A stretch of DNA of 64,000 nucleotides from an uncultured Serinicoccus sp. (GCF_947500995.1 NZ_CANMUA010000004.1:1-64000), one strand, 5' to 3'. Counted from the stretch's first letter, positions 8,541 to 21,802 are shown. The notes: a model not told the origin generated them from the sequence alone. Numbers and translations are program-made.

Positions 8541-9308
8541 GTCGGCGGCGCGGCCGCAGCGCTCACCTGGGGGGTGCGCCGGCTGGACCGCGGCGGCCTC
8601 CTGCCCGGTGGTGGCCGGCGCTGGGTCCGGGTGAACCACCGCGGCGACGAGGTGACGCTGGTGGAGGGGGTGGCCCTGGCGATCGGCACGGCGGCGCCGC
8701 TGGCCCTGGCCGAGCCCGCCTCGGCCGTGGCGGTGCTGCTCGCCGCGGGCGGAGGTGCCGTCGACGACCTGGCGGGAGACAGCGGCGTCAAGGGGCTGCG
8801 GGGGCATCTCGGCGCCCTGCGGCGGGGGCGGGTGACCACCGGCGCCCTCAAGATCGGGGTGCTCGTGACGGCCGGCGCCCTGGCCGCCTGGGAGGCCGAC
8901 CGCGGCCGGGGACGGGGGTCGTCCACCCTCGCTGCCGCCGGGGTCGTCGCCGGTGCCGCGAACCTCGCCAACCTGCTGGACCTGCGCCCCGGCCGGACGC
9001 TCAAGGTCGCGCTCCTCGTCGGCCTGCCCCTGGCGCGCACGCAGCCGGCGGCGGCGGCCTGCTCGGGCGCCGCCCTCGCCGCCCTGCCCGACGACCTGGG
9101 CGGCCGGAGCATGCTCGGTGACACCGGGGCCAACGCCGTGGGCGCGGCCCTGGGGGTGGCCGCGGTCCGCCACCTGCCGCCCCGGGCCCGCTGGACCTGG
9201 CTCACCGTCCTGGCCGGCCTGACCCTGCTCAGCGAGCGGGTCAGCTTCTCCCGGGTCATCGACGCGACCCCCGGCCTGCGTCAGCTGGACCGCTGGGGGC
9301 GCCGATGA
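8421..9308 (+). CDS. divergent MraY/WecA-superfamily membrane protein
   Basis: 295 residues from the first start. The polytopic part carries shortened versions of the polyprenyl-phosphate phosphosugar transferase motifs: the Asp pair and following Asp in GAVDDLAGD (residues 113-120), NLANLLDLRPGR (181-192) and MLGDTGANAVG (231-241). The cytoplasmic His-rich loop of MraY is not obvious. It may transfer a sugar-phosphate to undecaprenyl phosphate, or be a non-catalytic relative. Its place between steB and murJ supports a lipid-linked envelope role. The true start is uncertain among 8421, 8451 and 8481 because of the in-frame repeats; 8421 overlaps the steB stop. Confidence 0.65.
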   Translation: MTSAGPTVGPMTSAGPPVGAVTSARPTVGAGGPAGPPAGAVGGAAAALTWGVRRLDRGGLLPGGGRRWVRVNHRGDEVTLVEGVALAIGTAAPLALAEPASAVAVLLAAGGGAVDDLAGDSGVKGLRGHLGALRRGRVTTGALKIGVLVTAGALAAWEADRGRGRGSSTLAAAGVVAGAANLANLLDLRPGRTLKVALLVGLPLARTQPAAAACSGAALAALPDDLGGRSMLGDTGANAVGAALGVAAVRHLPPRARWTWLTVLAGLTLLSERVSFSRVIDATPGLRQLDRWGRR

Positions 9309-10998
9309 GCTCGTCCGGACCCGGACCACGACCTGGGCCGGGAACGGGGCCGAGCAGCCGGATCATCGGGCAGGGGCTGCTCGCCGCGGCGGGCGTCGTC
9401 GCGGCCACCACCCTGCTCGCCCGCGTGGCCGGGGTCGCCCGCTGGGTGGTCTTCTCGGAGGCGGTGGGGACGACCTGCCTGGGGCAGGTCTACACCACCG
9501 TCAACCTCATCCCCAACGTCGTGTTCGAGATCGCGGCGGGCGGGGCGCTCGCCGCGGTGGCAGTCCCGCTGGTGGCGCGGCACCTGCAGGACGGCGACGA
9601 GGACCGCGCGGACCGGACCGCCTCGGCGCTGCTGGGGTGGGCGCTGGTCGTCCTCGTGCCGCTCGGGCTCCTGGCGGCGGTGCTCGCGGGGCCGATCACC
9701 TCCGCGCTGCTCGGTGCCGGCGACCCCGGTGGCTGCGACCCGGACGCGGCCCAGCGGGCCGGCCGCCTCATGCTGCTGCTCTTCGCGCCCCAGGTGGTCC
9801 TCTACGGCATCGGCATCGTGGTCACCGGGGTGCTGCAGGCCCACCGGCGCTTCCTCGCCGCCGCGCTCGCCCCGCTGCTGTCCAGCCTCGTGGTCATCGC
9901 CGTGTACCTGCTCGTCGGCGCCACCGTCGACGCCGACGTCCCGCTGGACGAGGTGCCGGACCGGGCGCTGCTCCTGCTGGCCGGCGGCACCACCGTCGGG
10001 GTGGTCGCGCTCAGCCTGCCGCTCCTGCTCCCGGCCGCCCGCGCCGGGGTGCGGTGGCGTCCCACCCTGCGCTTCCCGGCCGGCTCGGGGCGCCTCGCGG
10101 GCGGGCTGGCGCTCGCCGGGCTGGTGACCGTGGGGACCCAGCAGGTCTTCACCGTGGTGGTCATCCTCGTGGCCAACAGCACCGGTGTCGGCGGGATCAC
10201 GGTCTGGACGTACGCCCAGACCGTCTACCTGCTGCCCTATGCCGTGCTGGTGGTCCCGCTGGCCACGGCAGCCTTCCCGCGTCTCGTGGGGGAGGCGGCG
10301 CGGACCCGCGCGGTCCTGCGCCGGACCGCCACCGCGGTGGTCGCGGCCGCGGTCGCCGGCGCCGCCGCCCTGGTCGCCGCCAGCGGCGAGGTGGGGGCGG
10401 CCTTCCTCGCCCTCGACGCCGGTGCCGGGGGAGCCGGGCGGGAGGCGTTGGGAGCCCTGCCCGCCGCCCTGGCCGTCCTCGCGCCCGGTCTCGTCGGGTT
10501 CGGCCTCGTCGCGCTGCTCACCCGGGCGCTCTACGTCGCCGGCCGGCCCCGCGCGGCGGCGGTCGGAGCCGCCTGCGGCTGGCTCCTCGCGGCCCTCGTG
10601 GGTCTCCTCGGGGCGGAGGTGGCCGCCGCCGACGGTGTGGCCGGGGTCCTGGTGCTGCTGGCCGGCGCGTCGTCGGTGGGGATGCTCGTCTCGGCCGGCG
10701 TCCTCGCCTGGTCCACCCGGGTGGCGTGGGGGCCGGGGTCGCTCTCCGGACTGCCCCGCGCCGTGCTGGTGTCCCTGGCCGGCGCGCTGGTCGGGGTGCT
10801 GGTCGCCGTCCAGCTGCCAGGGGCGTCCGACGCGTCGGAGGCACGGACGACGCTGGCGGTGGCGGTGGCCCTGGGCGTGCTGCGGGGGGCGGTCGCCGCC
10901 GCGGGGGTGCTCGGCGTCGTCCTGCTGCTGGACCGGGAGGCGGCGGCGCCCCTGCGTGAGCGGGTGCGGATGCGGAGACGACCGCCGGAGGGGGACCG

Positions 10999-11002
<4 letters not shown>
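9305..11002 (+). CDS. murJ: MurJ-family lipid II flippase
   Basis: 565 residues, almost entirely hydrophobic, consistent with the 14 helices of the MATE-like MVF family. The N-terminal block LARVAGVARWVVFSEAVG and the following VYTTVNLIPNVVFEIAAGGAL match the conserved first helices of MurJ. The protein would flip lipid-linked peptidoglycan precursors across the membrane. A Pro/Gly-rich tail of about 18 residues precedes the first helix. ATG at 9305 overlaps the previous stop, and its stop overlaps the glycosyltransferase GTG. Actinobacteria often carry several MVF paralogues, so this may not be the essential copy. Confidence 0.85.
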
Positions 11003-14818
<3,816 letters not shown>

Positions 14819-14819
<1 letters not shown>

Positions 14820-15430
14820 TGACCCTCTCCGCGCCCCGGCTGGGCCTGCCCGAGCTCGTCGACCTTCCCGGGTCCCGCCCGGTGCGTAGCACCGAGGTGG
14901 CGATGCGGGGTGCCGTCTGGGACGTGCACCGCGACGAGGTCGAGCTCGACGACGGTCCGGCGAGCCGGGAGTACGTCCACCACACCGGCGCGGTCGCCGT
15001 CCTCGCGGTGCGCGAGGACCGGGGTGAGCCCGAGGTCTTCGTCATCCGGCAGTACCGTCACCCCATCGGCGTCGAGGACTGGGAGATCCCGGCGGGGCTG
15101 CTCGACGTCGAGGGGGAGCCGCCGGTGGAGGCGGCGCGCCGGGAGCTGGCCGAGGAGGCCGACCTGCGGGCCGACCACTGGGAGCCCCTGGTGTCGTTCA
15201 CGCCCTCGCCGGGCGGGCTCGACGAGACCATCCACGTCTTCGTCGCCACCGGTCTCGCCGACGTCCCCGAGGCGCAGCGGCACGCCCGGGAGGGCGAGGA
15301 GGCCGGTATGCCGTCCGGCTGGGTCAGCCTGAGCGACGCGGTGGCCGCCGTGCTGGGTGGGCAGGTGCACAACGGGCCGCTCATGCTGTCCGTGCTGGCG
15401 CTGCACAGCAGGCGGGGTTCGCCGGGCTGA
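14819..15430 (+). CDS. NUDIX hydrolase, ADP-ribose pyrophosphatase-like
   Basis: 203 residues. The Nudix box runs from GLLDVEGEPPVEAA to RRELAEEADL, with the metal-binding REL-EE glutamates; the usual Gly after EE is Ala. The preceding VFVIRQYRHPIGVEDWEIPAG strand matches ADP-ribose pyrophosphatases, which cleave ADP-ribose to AMP and ribose-5-phosphate. ATG at 14819 overlaps the pyrG TGA, and a NUDIX gene directly after pyrG is standard in actinobacteria. A xerD-like recombinase often follows in relatives; here the order changes to an MFS gene. Confidence 0.88.
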
Positions 15431-15531
15431 ACGCCCGCCCCCGGCGTGCCCGGGATGCTGGTGGCCGTCGAGTGTGCCAGGGTGACGTGGCGTCATACCG
15501 GGTGATCCTCGCCGTCGGCAAAGGAGCGGAC

Positions 15532-16911
15532 ATGCAGCCACTGGTGCTTCGGAGTGCCATCATCGCGGCCCTGGGGGGCCTGCTCTTCGGGTTCGACACG
15601 GCGGTGATCTCGGGCACCACCTCGGACCTGACCGAGGTCTTCGGGTTGTCCGGGTTCGCGCTCGGCTTCACCGTCGCGACGGCCCTCATCGGCACCGTCG
15701 TCGGTGCCGCCTACGCCGGGCTCGGCAAGCCCGCCGACCGGTTCGGTCGCAAACCGGTGCTCATCGTCATCGGCGTCCTCTACGTCGTCTCCGCGCTCGG
15801 GAGCGCCCTGGCGACCGACTGGGTCGTCTTCATGGTCTTCCGCTTCATCGGCGGTCTCGGGGTCGGTGCGGCGACCTCGGTCGCACCGATCTACAACGCG
15901 GAGGTCGCACCTCCACGGCACCGTGGGCGACTCGTCGGGCTGTTCCAGTTCAACATCACCGTCGGCATCCTGCTTGCCTACCTCTCCAACTTCGCCATCC
16001 TGAGCCTCTTCCCGGAGGACACCGCCTGGCGCTGGATGTTCGGGGCCGAGGCGCTCCCGGCGCTGGTCTTCGCGCTCCTGGTGTTCCTCGTGCCCGAGAG
16101 CCCCCGGTGGCTGATGGCGGTGGGCCGGGACGAGGAGGCCCGGGAGGTCATCGACCAGCTGACCGCGGACGAGGAGGAGGCGCGGGTGCAGCGCGAGGAG
16201 ATCAAGGAGGCGCTGGAGACCGAGGGGGACAGTGCCAAGGTGCCCTTCTTCACCTCGGGGCACCGCAAGGTCATCCTGCTCGCCTTCGCCATCGCCGCCT
16301 TCAACCAGCTGGGCGGCATCAACGCGGTGCTCTACTACGCCCCGACCATCTTCGAGAGCGCCGGTCTGGGCGAGAGCGCGGCCTTCCTCAACAGCGCCGG
16401 CGTGGGGCTCGTCAACCTGCTCGCGACGATCCTGGCGCTGACGCTCATCGACCGGGTGGGCCGGCGCTTCCTCATGCTCGTCTGCTCGGCCGGGTACGTG
16501 CTCACCCTCGGCCTGCTGACGGTGCTGTTCTTCGCCTACGAGGGGAACTTCACCGGGGTCACCAGCGGTCTGGTGGTCGCCAGCATCATGCTCTTCGTCG
16601 GGGTGCACGCCTTCGGGCAGGGAGCGGTCATCTGGGTGTTCATCGCCGAGATCTTCCCCAACGCCATCCGCGCCCGGGGCCAGTCCTTCGGGGCGCTCAC
16701 CCACTGGACGTTCGCGGCGGCGATCTCCTGGTCGTTCCCCGCGATCGCCGGGAACCTGGGCGGCGGTGTCGCCTTCCTCATCTTCCTCCTCGGTGGGGTG
16801 GCCATGACGTTCTGGACGATCAAGGTCATGCCGGAGACCAAGGGCATCCCGCTGGAGGAGATGGAGGAGACCCTCGACCTCGCCGGCAGCGCCGCGATGA
16901 AGGCGGGGTAG
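15532..16911 (+). CDS. MFS sugar porter-family transporter
   Basis: 459 residues with twelve predicted membrane helices. Sugar-porter signatures are all present: DRFGRKP after helix 2, PESPRWL before the central loop, QLGGINAVLYYAP in helix 7, DRVGRR and the C-terminal PETKGIPLEEME. A proton- or facilitated uptake of a hexose or pentose is likely. The Glu-rich central loop (about residues 205-235) is charged. ATG at 15532 has AAGGAG five bases upstream and removes a 20-residue extension that lacks sense. It stands alone between pyrG-nudix and a convergent membrane gene. Confidence 0.9.
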   Translation: MQPLVLRSAIIAALGGLLFGFDTAVISGTTSDLTEVFGLSGFALGFTVATALIGTVVGAAYAGLGKPADRFGRKPVLIVIGVLYVVSALGSALATDWVVFMVFRFIGGLGVGAATSVAPIYNAEVAPPRHRGRLVGLFQFNITVGILLAYLSNFAILSLFPEDTAWRWMFGAEALPALVFALLVFLVPESPRWLMAVGRDEEAREVIDQLTADEEEARVQREEIKEALETEGDSAKVPFFTSGHRKVILLAFAIAAFNQLGGINAVLYYAPTIFESAGLGESAAFLNSAGVGLVNLLATILALTLIDRVGRRFLMLVCSAGYVLTLGLLTVLFFAYEGNFTGVTSGLVVASIMLFVGVHAFGQGAVIWVFIAEIFPNAIRARGQSFGALTHWTFAAAISWSFPAIAGNLGGGVAFLIFLLGGVAMTFWTIKVMPETKGIPLEEMEETLDLAGSAAMKAG

Positions 16912-16982
16912 AAGGTCAGACCGCCGGGGCGTCGGCGCGGGGGGCTGCTGCCGGCCCGGACGACGCCGCGGTGGTCACCCGC

Positions 16983-17843
16983 TCAGAGGGGGATGACGGT
17001 GACCCCGAGCAGCCAGGTGAGCAGCTGGCTGCCGGCCGTCAGGACGAACGAGCCGAGCAGCAGGATGGCGAAGCCGTAGCCGCCTGAGGACCGCTGCTGC
17101 GGCCTCGGCGCGCGGCGGTCTCGCCACCCGCCCTCCTCCCAGATCGCGTAGGCCAGCACCCCCAGGCCCGCAGGCAGGCCGATGAGCCAGAACCAGAACC
17201 ACCGGGTGCCGTGGACCGGGGCGGCTCCGAAGACCACCCGCACCAGCATGCTGACGGCCAGCACCAGGCCGAGCAGACCGTGTGCCTGCAGGATGCGTCC
17301 AGGGGCCACCGAGGCGACCGTGGACGGCAGCCCGCTGGTCACGAGGTCCTCCTCGATCCACGTGACCTCGGCCTCCGTCCAGGACCCCCAGCTGTTCACG
17401 CCGGGGATGACGTGGCCCGGCACCACCAGGCGTGGGCGCGCGCCGGCCACGGTGTAGACCACGGAGGTCGTGCCGGTCTGCAGGTCCTCCACGGAGCCCG
17501 GCGCGAGCTGCTGCTGCGTCCACCACCCGGTGCTGGAGGAGCTGCCGCCGGGTCGGTCCTCCACCAGGGCGTAGCTCGTCATCCTGCCGGACGACAGGTC
17601 CTCCACGGCCTGGCTGTGGTCGACCATCTGGAAGCCACCCACGAGCGAGAGCCCGGCCCAGGTCGCCCAGAGCAGGATGACCACGACTCCGGCGAGCCGG
17701 CGCCCCCACCGCGTGAGCCGTACGTCACGGCCGGCGGGGTCGGTCCCAGGCACTGGCACCGACGCGGAGTCGACCAGCGGGGCACGACCCGGTTCCTGCC
17801 CATGCTCGTCCGCCGCACGTCGCACGTCTCGCTCCCACCCCAT
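16983..17843 (-). CDS. hypothetical membrane protein
   Basis: 286 residues, not recognised. A hydrophilic N-terminus is followed by one helix (LAGVVVILLWATWAGLSLVGGF), an outside region of about 110 residues rich in Ser, Gly, Thr and Trp, and three C-terminal helices ending in SQLLTWLLGVTVIPL. No cysteine pair, catalytic motif or lipobox is seen. ATG at 17843 begins the segment MGWERDVRRAADEHG; a longer frame reaches 18095 but would run through the aspS promoter and leader. No clear ribosome binding site precedes it. It is transcribed toward the MFS gene and away from aspS. Confidence 0.6.
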   Translation of the reverse strand: MGWERDVRRAADEHGQEPGRAPLVDSASVPVPGTDPAGRDVRLTRWGRRLAGVVVILLWATWAGLSLVGGFQMVDHSQAVEDLSSGRMTSYALVEDRPGGSSSSTGWWTQQQLAPGSVEDLQTGTTSVVYTVAGARPRLVVPGHVIPGVNSWGSWTEAEVTWIEEDLVTSGLPSTVASVAPGRILQAHGLLGLVLAVSMLVRVVFGAAPVHGTRWFWFWLIGLPAGLGVLAYAIWEEGGWRDRRAPRPQQRSSGGYGFAILLLGSFVLTAGSQLLTWLLGVTVIPL

Positions 17844-17922
17844 ACCTGAGGATGGCACGTCGTCACGCCACCAGCAGGTCGACGCGGCCCGGCGCTGGTC
17901 TCGGGCTCCGCTCGCGGACCCG

Positions 17923-17928
17923 TAGACT
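17923..17928 (+). promoter_or_regulatory. candidate -10 element of aspS
   Basis: TAGACT, identical to the -10 candidates before efp and metK in this window. It places the transcription start near 17935, just before the first hairpin of the aspS leader. No clear -35 was found. Confidence 0.55.
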
Positions 17929-17934
17929 GGTCCG

Positions 17935-18170
17935 GTTCCCGGGGCGGCGTGACGACCCGCCGGGGTGGACGGTGAGGCGCACGGCATACCTCGCCCGCTC
18001 GCCCCTCCCGGGAGCCGCGCGTCCGGCGGAACCGACGAGAGGCCGAGGTCCCCTCGGCGAAGGTGTGGTGGCACCGCGACCTGGCCCCCGCCCACACCTC
18101 CCGGGCTGCTCAGGCGGGCCGGGTCGTCGCATCCTCAGACCTCCGGCGCGCCGCACCGAGAGGAGAGATC
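17935..18170 (+). ncRNA. T-box riboswitch-like leader of aspS, ultrashort stem I type
   Basis: The 3' element has classic T-box geometry: arm AGGTGTGG (18061-18068), bulge TGGCACC (18069-18075), inner pair GCG/CGC (18076-18078 with 18089-18091) and closing arm CCACACCT (18092-18099). Stem III is the perfect hairpin GCCGAGG-TCC-CCTCGGC (18042-18058). A stem II pairs GGTGAGG with CCTCGCC (17971-17977, 17989-17995). Stem I pairs GGCGG with CCGCC (17943-17947, 17957-17961) around loop CGTGACGAC, which presents GAC, an Asp codon. The bulge TGGC would pair with a GCCA 3' end, fitting G73 of tRNA-Asp. There is no T-run, so translational control through the GAGAGGAGAG site before aspS is likelier than termination. 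The sequestering pairing is not resolved. The folding was done by eye. Confidence 0.8.
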
Positions 18171-19964
18171 ATGCTTCGCACCCACGAGTCGGGCACCCTT
18201 CGGCCCGACCACGTCGGACAGACCGTCACCCTCACCGGCTGGGTGGCCCGACGCCGCGACCACGGCGGCGTCGCCTTCATCGACCTGCGGGACGCCAGCG
18301 GTGTCGTCCAGGTCGTCGCCCGGGACGAGGTCCTGACCGGGACCGCGCACGACCTGCGCAGCGAGTACTGCGTCAAGGTCGTCGGTGAGGTCACCACGCG
18401 CGCCGAGAAGGACGTCAACCCCGAGCTGCCGACCGGCGGCGTCGACGTCGTGGCCAGCGAGATCGAGGTGCTCAGCGCCTCGGCCCCGCTGCCGTTCCAG
18501 ATCGACGAGCGGGTCAGCGTCGGCGAGGAGGCGCGCCTGCGCCATCGCTACCTGGACCTGCGGCGTCCCGGCGCCGGCGCGGCCGGGCAGAACCTGCGGC
18601 TGCGCTCGCGGGTCAACGCGGCCGCCCGCACCGTGCTCGCCCAGCGTGACTTCGTCGAGGTCGAGACCCCGACCCTCACGCGGTCGACGCCGGAGGGCGC
18701 CCGCGACTTCCTCGTGCCGGCTCGCCTGCAGCCGGGCAGCTGGTACGCCCTGCCGCAGAGCCCGCAGCTCTTCAAGCAGCTGCTCATGGTGGCGGGGATG
18801 GAGCGCTACTACCAGATCGCCCGGTGCTACCGCGACGAGGACTTCCGTGCCGACCGGCAGCCGGAGTTCACCCAGCTCGACATCGAGATGAGCTTCGTGG
18901 AGCAGGACGACGTCATCGAGCTCGGTGAGGCCGTCGCGGCGGAGGTGTGGCGGACCGTCGGGGTCGAGCTCACCACGCCCTTCCCGCGGATGACGTATGC
19001 CGAGGCGATGCGCCGGTACGGCTCGGACAAGCCCGACCTGCGCTTCGGCGTGGAGCTGGTCGAGTGCACGGACTACTTCGCCGACACTCCCTTCCGGGTG
19101 TTCCAGGCGGAGTACGTCGGGGCGGTCGTCATGCCCGGCGGCGGCAGCCAGCCGCGTCGTCAGTTCGACGCCTGGCAGGAGTGGGCCAAGCAGCGCGGGG
19201 CCAAGGGACTGGCCTACGTCACCGTCGGTGACGACGGGACGCTGGGTGGGCCGGTGGCCAAGAACCTCTCGGACGCCGAGCGCGAGGGGCTCGCGGCGCA
19301 CGTGGGCGCCGAGCCGGGTGACTGCGTCTTCTTCGCGGCCGGTGCGACCAAGCCCTCGCGGGCCCTGCTGGGCGCGGCCCGCCAGCAGATCGCCGAGCGC
19401 GTGGGTCTGGTGGACGAGGACGCCTGGAGCTTCGTATGGGTCGTCGACGCGCCGCTGTTCGAGCCGGCCGGTGACGCCGTCGCGGCGGGGGACGTGGCGG
19501 TGGGTGCCGGGGCCTGGACCGCCGTGCACCACGCCTTCACCTCGCCCAAGGCGGAGTTCCTGGACTCCCTGGAGGAGGACCCGGGAGCTGCCCTGGCCTA
19601 CGCCTACGACCTGGTGTGCAACGGCAACGAGATCGGCGGCGGTTCCATCCGTATCCACCGGCGCGACGTGCAGGAGCGGGTCTTCGCGATCATGGGCCTG
19701 TCCCCGGAGCAGGCGCAGGAGAAGTTCGGCTTCCTGCTCGAGGCGTTCAAGTTCGGCGCACCGCCGCACGGCGGGATCGCCTTCGGGTGGGACCGCATCG
19801 TCGCCCTCCTGGCCGGGACCGACTCGATCCGCGACGTCATCGCCTTCCCGAAGTCCGGTGGCGGCTTCGACCCGCTGACCGCTGCTCCGGCTCCCATCAC
19901 ACCCGAGCAGCGCAAGGAGGCGGGCGTGGACGCCGAGCCCGAGGAGGAGGGCGCCACGGCCTGA
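18171..19964 (+). CDS. aspS: aspartyl-tRNA synthetase
   Basis: 597 residues, the bacterial-type length. An N-terminal OB anticodon-binding domain is followed by the class II core: motif 1 around [20 protein letters not shown], motif 2 [16 protein letters not shown] and motif 3 [13 protein letters not shown], with the bacterial GAD insertion between motifs 2 and 3. It charges tRNA-Asp. The RRRDHGG segment has His where discriminating enzymes usually have Leu, which suggests it may also charge tRNA-Asn for GatCAB. ATG at 18171 follows AGAGGAGAG. It is the only gene of its transcript unless the leader controls more; the next gene is convergent. Confidence 0.96.
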   Translation: MLRTHESGTLRPDHVGQTVTLTGWVARRRDHGGVAFIDLRDASGVVQVVARDEVLTGTAHDLRSEYCVKVVGEVTTRAEKDVNPELPTGGVDVVASEIEVLSASAPLPFQIDERVSVGEEARLRHRYLDLRRPGAGAAGQNLRLRSRVNAAARTVLAQRDFVEVETPTLTRSTPEGARDFLVPARLQPGSWYALPQSPQLFKQLLMVAGMERYYQIARCYRDEDFRADRQPEFTQLDIEMSFVEQDDVIELGEAVAAEVWRTVGVELTTPFPRMTYAEAMRRYGSDKPDLRFGVELVECTDYFADTPFRVFQAEYVGAVVMPGGGSQPRRQFDAWQEWAKQRGAKGLAYVTVGDDGTLGGPVAKNLSDAEREGLAAHVGAEPGDCVFFAAGATKPSRALLGAARQQIAERVGLVDEDAWSFVWVVDAPLFEPAGDAVAAGDVAVGAGAWTAVHHAFTSPKAEFLDSLEEDPGAALAYAYDLVCNGNEIGGGSIRIHRRDVQERVFAIMGLSPEQAQEKFGFLLEAFKFGAPPHGGIAFGWDRIVALLAGTDSIRDVIAFPKSGGGFDPLTAAPAPITPEQRKEAGVDAEPEEEGATA

Positions 19965-20075
19965 GGGCTGCTTCTCCGGGCTTTTCGAGGGTTGCCGGAA
20001 AACTGCCTGGGACGCCCGTCCGGTCGTGTCGCGGCCGGGCGGGGCCCGGGCGGGTGGGGTCGCGCGGGCAGAAGG

Positions 20076-21626
20076 TCAGGGAGGCGCCTGACCTCCGGTC
20101 CCGGACGGCAGCATCGGTGACCGACCCTGGTCGGATGCTGTCGGGAGTGGGCCCTCGGCGGCTGCCATCGGCAGGCCGGCCTCGGCGGTGGACGGCGAGA
20201 TCCTCGGCAGGACCGCGCTCGGGCGGAGGTAGAGCGTCGGGGGCACGGCGGTCTGACGCGGTCGCTCCCGTCCCTGGTTGCACCGCTGGCACAGCCCTTG
20301 GCCGTTGTGGACGTCGGTGGTGCCGCCGTCGCGGTGACGCACGCGGTGGTCGATGTGCCGGATCGGCGCCCCGCACCAGGGGGTCCGGCAGTAGCGGTCC
20401 CGGCTGACGATCAGCGCCCGGTGGGCCTCGCTGAAGAAGCGACGCCGGGTGTCGCGGGCGAAGACCTCGCCGGTCAACGGGTCGGCGTAGAGCCGTCGGA
20501 CGAAGACCCGGGCGGCGGCCACGTCCTCAGGGCGCGGCTGTGCGGCGTGGGGTGGTGAAGGAATGACCTCCGCCGCGCCGTGGTGGAGCAAGCACGACCA
20601 GCCGGTGCAGCGTGGGCCACCGGGACAGAACTGCCCGGAGTCACCATCGCCTCTCGAGCATGCCGGGGCCCCCTCTACACCGACCTGACCGGGTGGTGTC
20701 AGCAGGTCGCGTGCCGTCTGCGCAGGGAGCGGGCCGTAGCCGTCGAGATGGGCCGCCACCGTGTCTCCGGCCATGAGCGAGGCGTCGGTCAGGACGAGGC
20801 TGAGGTCGATGTCCGGCAGGGTCGAGGGGTCACGCCCGGTGACGTTCGCATAGAGGGTGTCGGCCATGATCCTGCCCTGGCTGCGCTCGTCCCCCGAGGC
20901 GCGGAGCAGCTCGGCGTGCCGCTTGAGCGCGGCGTAGACCGCGACCCCCTGGGCCGCCGGCAGCATCGCGGAGATGACGCACATGGCGTCCGGTGCGGGG
21001 CGAACCGAGACGTAGGCGTCCTCGGCCGCCCTGGCTGCCCGCCGCACGTGCGCCTGCGGGTCCAGCTCGTAGACGAGGGCGGTCACCGTGGCCCGCAGCT
21101 GTCTCGTGGACAGGCCGGCGAGCCGACCGACGAGCTGCTCGTCGATGAGCCGACGGTCCTGGGTCGACAGGCAGGTCGTGGCCCGGGTGACGACCTCGGC
21201 CTGATGGGCGTCGATCACGCCGTCCGTCAGGGCGGTCAGGGTGCGGGGCATCTCCCGGGCCAACGCCCGGGAGCAGGCCAGGCGGTTCGAGGACCGGGCG
21301 GGGGAGACCTTGCCCGCGAGAGCGAGGTCGTCCGCGACTCCCGATCCGACGTCCGCGGCAGCGACCCCGTCGGCCTCCTGCTGCTGCCGCTGGGACCGGT
21401 CGAACTCGTCCGAGAGCACCGCGTGCGCGGCGGCGGACGCGCGGTTGAGGTCCTCCAGCGCGCGGATGAGCTCGAGGCGCTCGGCGTCGGACGCGTCCGG
21501 GCGCGGGAGCGCGAGGCGACCGGCCAGTGCACGGATCTCGGCCCTCTGCGCCGGCACCCCTCGCACCGGGGCACCGCCTGGTGCCGGCACCTGTGCCGCC
21601 TGCTCGACGTCTGGTCGACCCCTCAC
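20076..21626 (-). CDS. DUF222 / HNH endonuclease-domain protein (13E12-like)
   Basis: 516 residues. A long DUF222 region (about residues 30-330) leads into a C-terminal HNH domain: the block [15 protein letters not shown], then [20 protein letters not shown], with the His-Asn-His and paired-Cys pattern complete. Family members are HNH nucleases of uncertain role, abundant in actinobacteria (REP13E12 in mycobacteria) and sometimes mobile. GTG at 21626 has a G-rich stretch upstream. The promoter contains a LexA box, so expression is probably damage-induced. The gene is convergent with aspS. Base composition resembles its neighbours. Confidence 0.88.
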   Translation of the reverse strand: MRGRPDVEQAAQVPAPGGAPVRGVPAQRAEIRALAGRLALPRPDASDAERLELIRALEDLNRASAAAHAVLSDEFDRSQRQQQEADGVAAADVGSGVADDLALAGKVSPARSSNRLACSRALAREMPRTLTALTDGVIDAHQAEVVTRATTCLSTQDRRLIDEQLVGRLAGLSTRQLRATVTALVYELDPQAHVRRAARAAEDAYVSVRPAPDAMCVISAMLPAAQGVAVYAALKRHAELLRASGDERSQGRIMADTLYANVTGRDPSTLPDIDLSLVLTDASLMAGDTVAAHLDGYGPLPAQTARDLLTPPGQVGVEGAPACSRGDGDSGQFCPGGPRCTGWSCLLHHGAAEVIPSPPHAAQPRPEDVAAARVFVRRLYADPLTGEVFARDTRRRFFSEAHRALIVSRDRYCRTPWCGAPIRHIDHRVRHRDGGTTDVHNGQGLCQRCNQGRERPRQTAVPPTLYLRPSAVLPRISPSTAEAGLPMAAAEGPLPTASDQGRSPMLPSGTGGQAPP

Positions 21627-21655
21627 GTCCCCACCCCCTCGATGGTTGTCGTCCC

Positions 21656-21684
21656 AGCATATCGAACATACGTTCGACCGTCAA
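21656..21684 (-). promoter_or_regulatory. promoter of the HNH gene
   Basis: On the minus strand, TTGACG (-35, 21684-21679) and TATGCT (-10, 21661-21656) are separated by exactly 17 bases, a near-ideal vegetative promoter. The start point would be near 21649, about 23 bases before the GTG. The spacer is occupied by a LexA-type palindrome. Confidence 0.8.
21662..21677. promoter_or_regulatory. LexA (SOS) box
   Basis: TCGAACATACGTTCGA is a 16-bp palindrome with perfect TCGAAC/GTTCGA arms, matching the actinobacterial SOS box. It lies wholly between the -35 and -10 of the HNH gene, so bound LexA would block polymerase. Confidence 0.85.
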
Positions 21685-21802
21685 CCCCGAGAAGGAACCG
21701 GTGAGGCCGGGCCAACGGCTGGGGAACAGCACGTCCCCGGCCGGCAGGGCCGTCACCGACATGCTGACGCATCGCGGCTGTCGGGGTGTCGGACGGCAGG
21801 GC

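Noticed and set aside
16912-16982. Bidirectional terminator between the MFS gene and the convergent membrane gene
   Set aside because: Only an interrupted stem (GGCGTC with GACGCC) is seen; not enough to list.
18069-18075. An ileS-type T-box specificity
   Set aside because: The bulge is TGGC rather than TGGT and the loop shows GAC, not ATC; both point to Asp and the gene is aspS.
19965-20075. Terminator between aspS and the convergent HNH gene
   Set aside because: Several GC-rich pairings are possible (CGCCCG with CGGGCG) but none has a T-run or clear dominance.
20076-21626. The HNH gene as part of a mobile element
   Set aside because: No inverted repeats, integrase or composition change flanks it; mobility remains only a family possibility.
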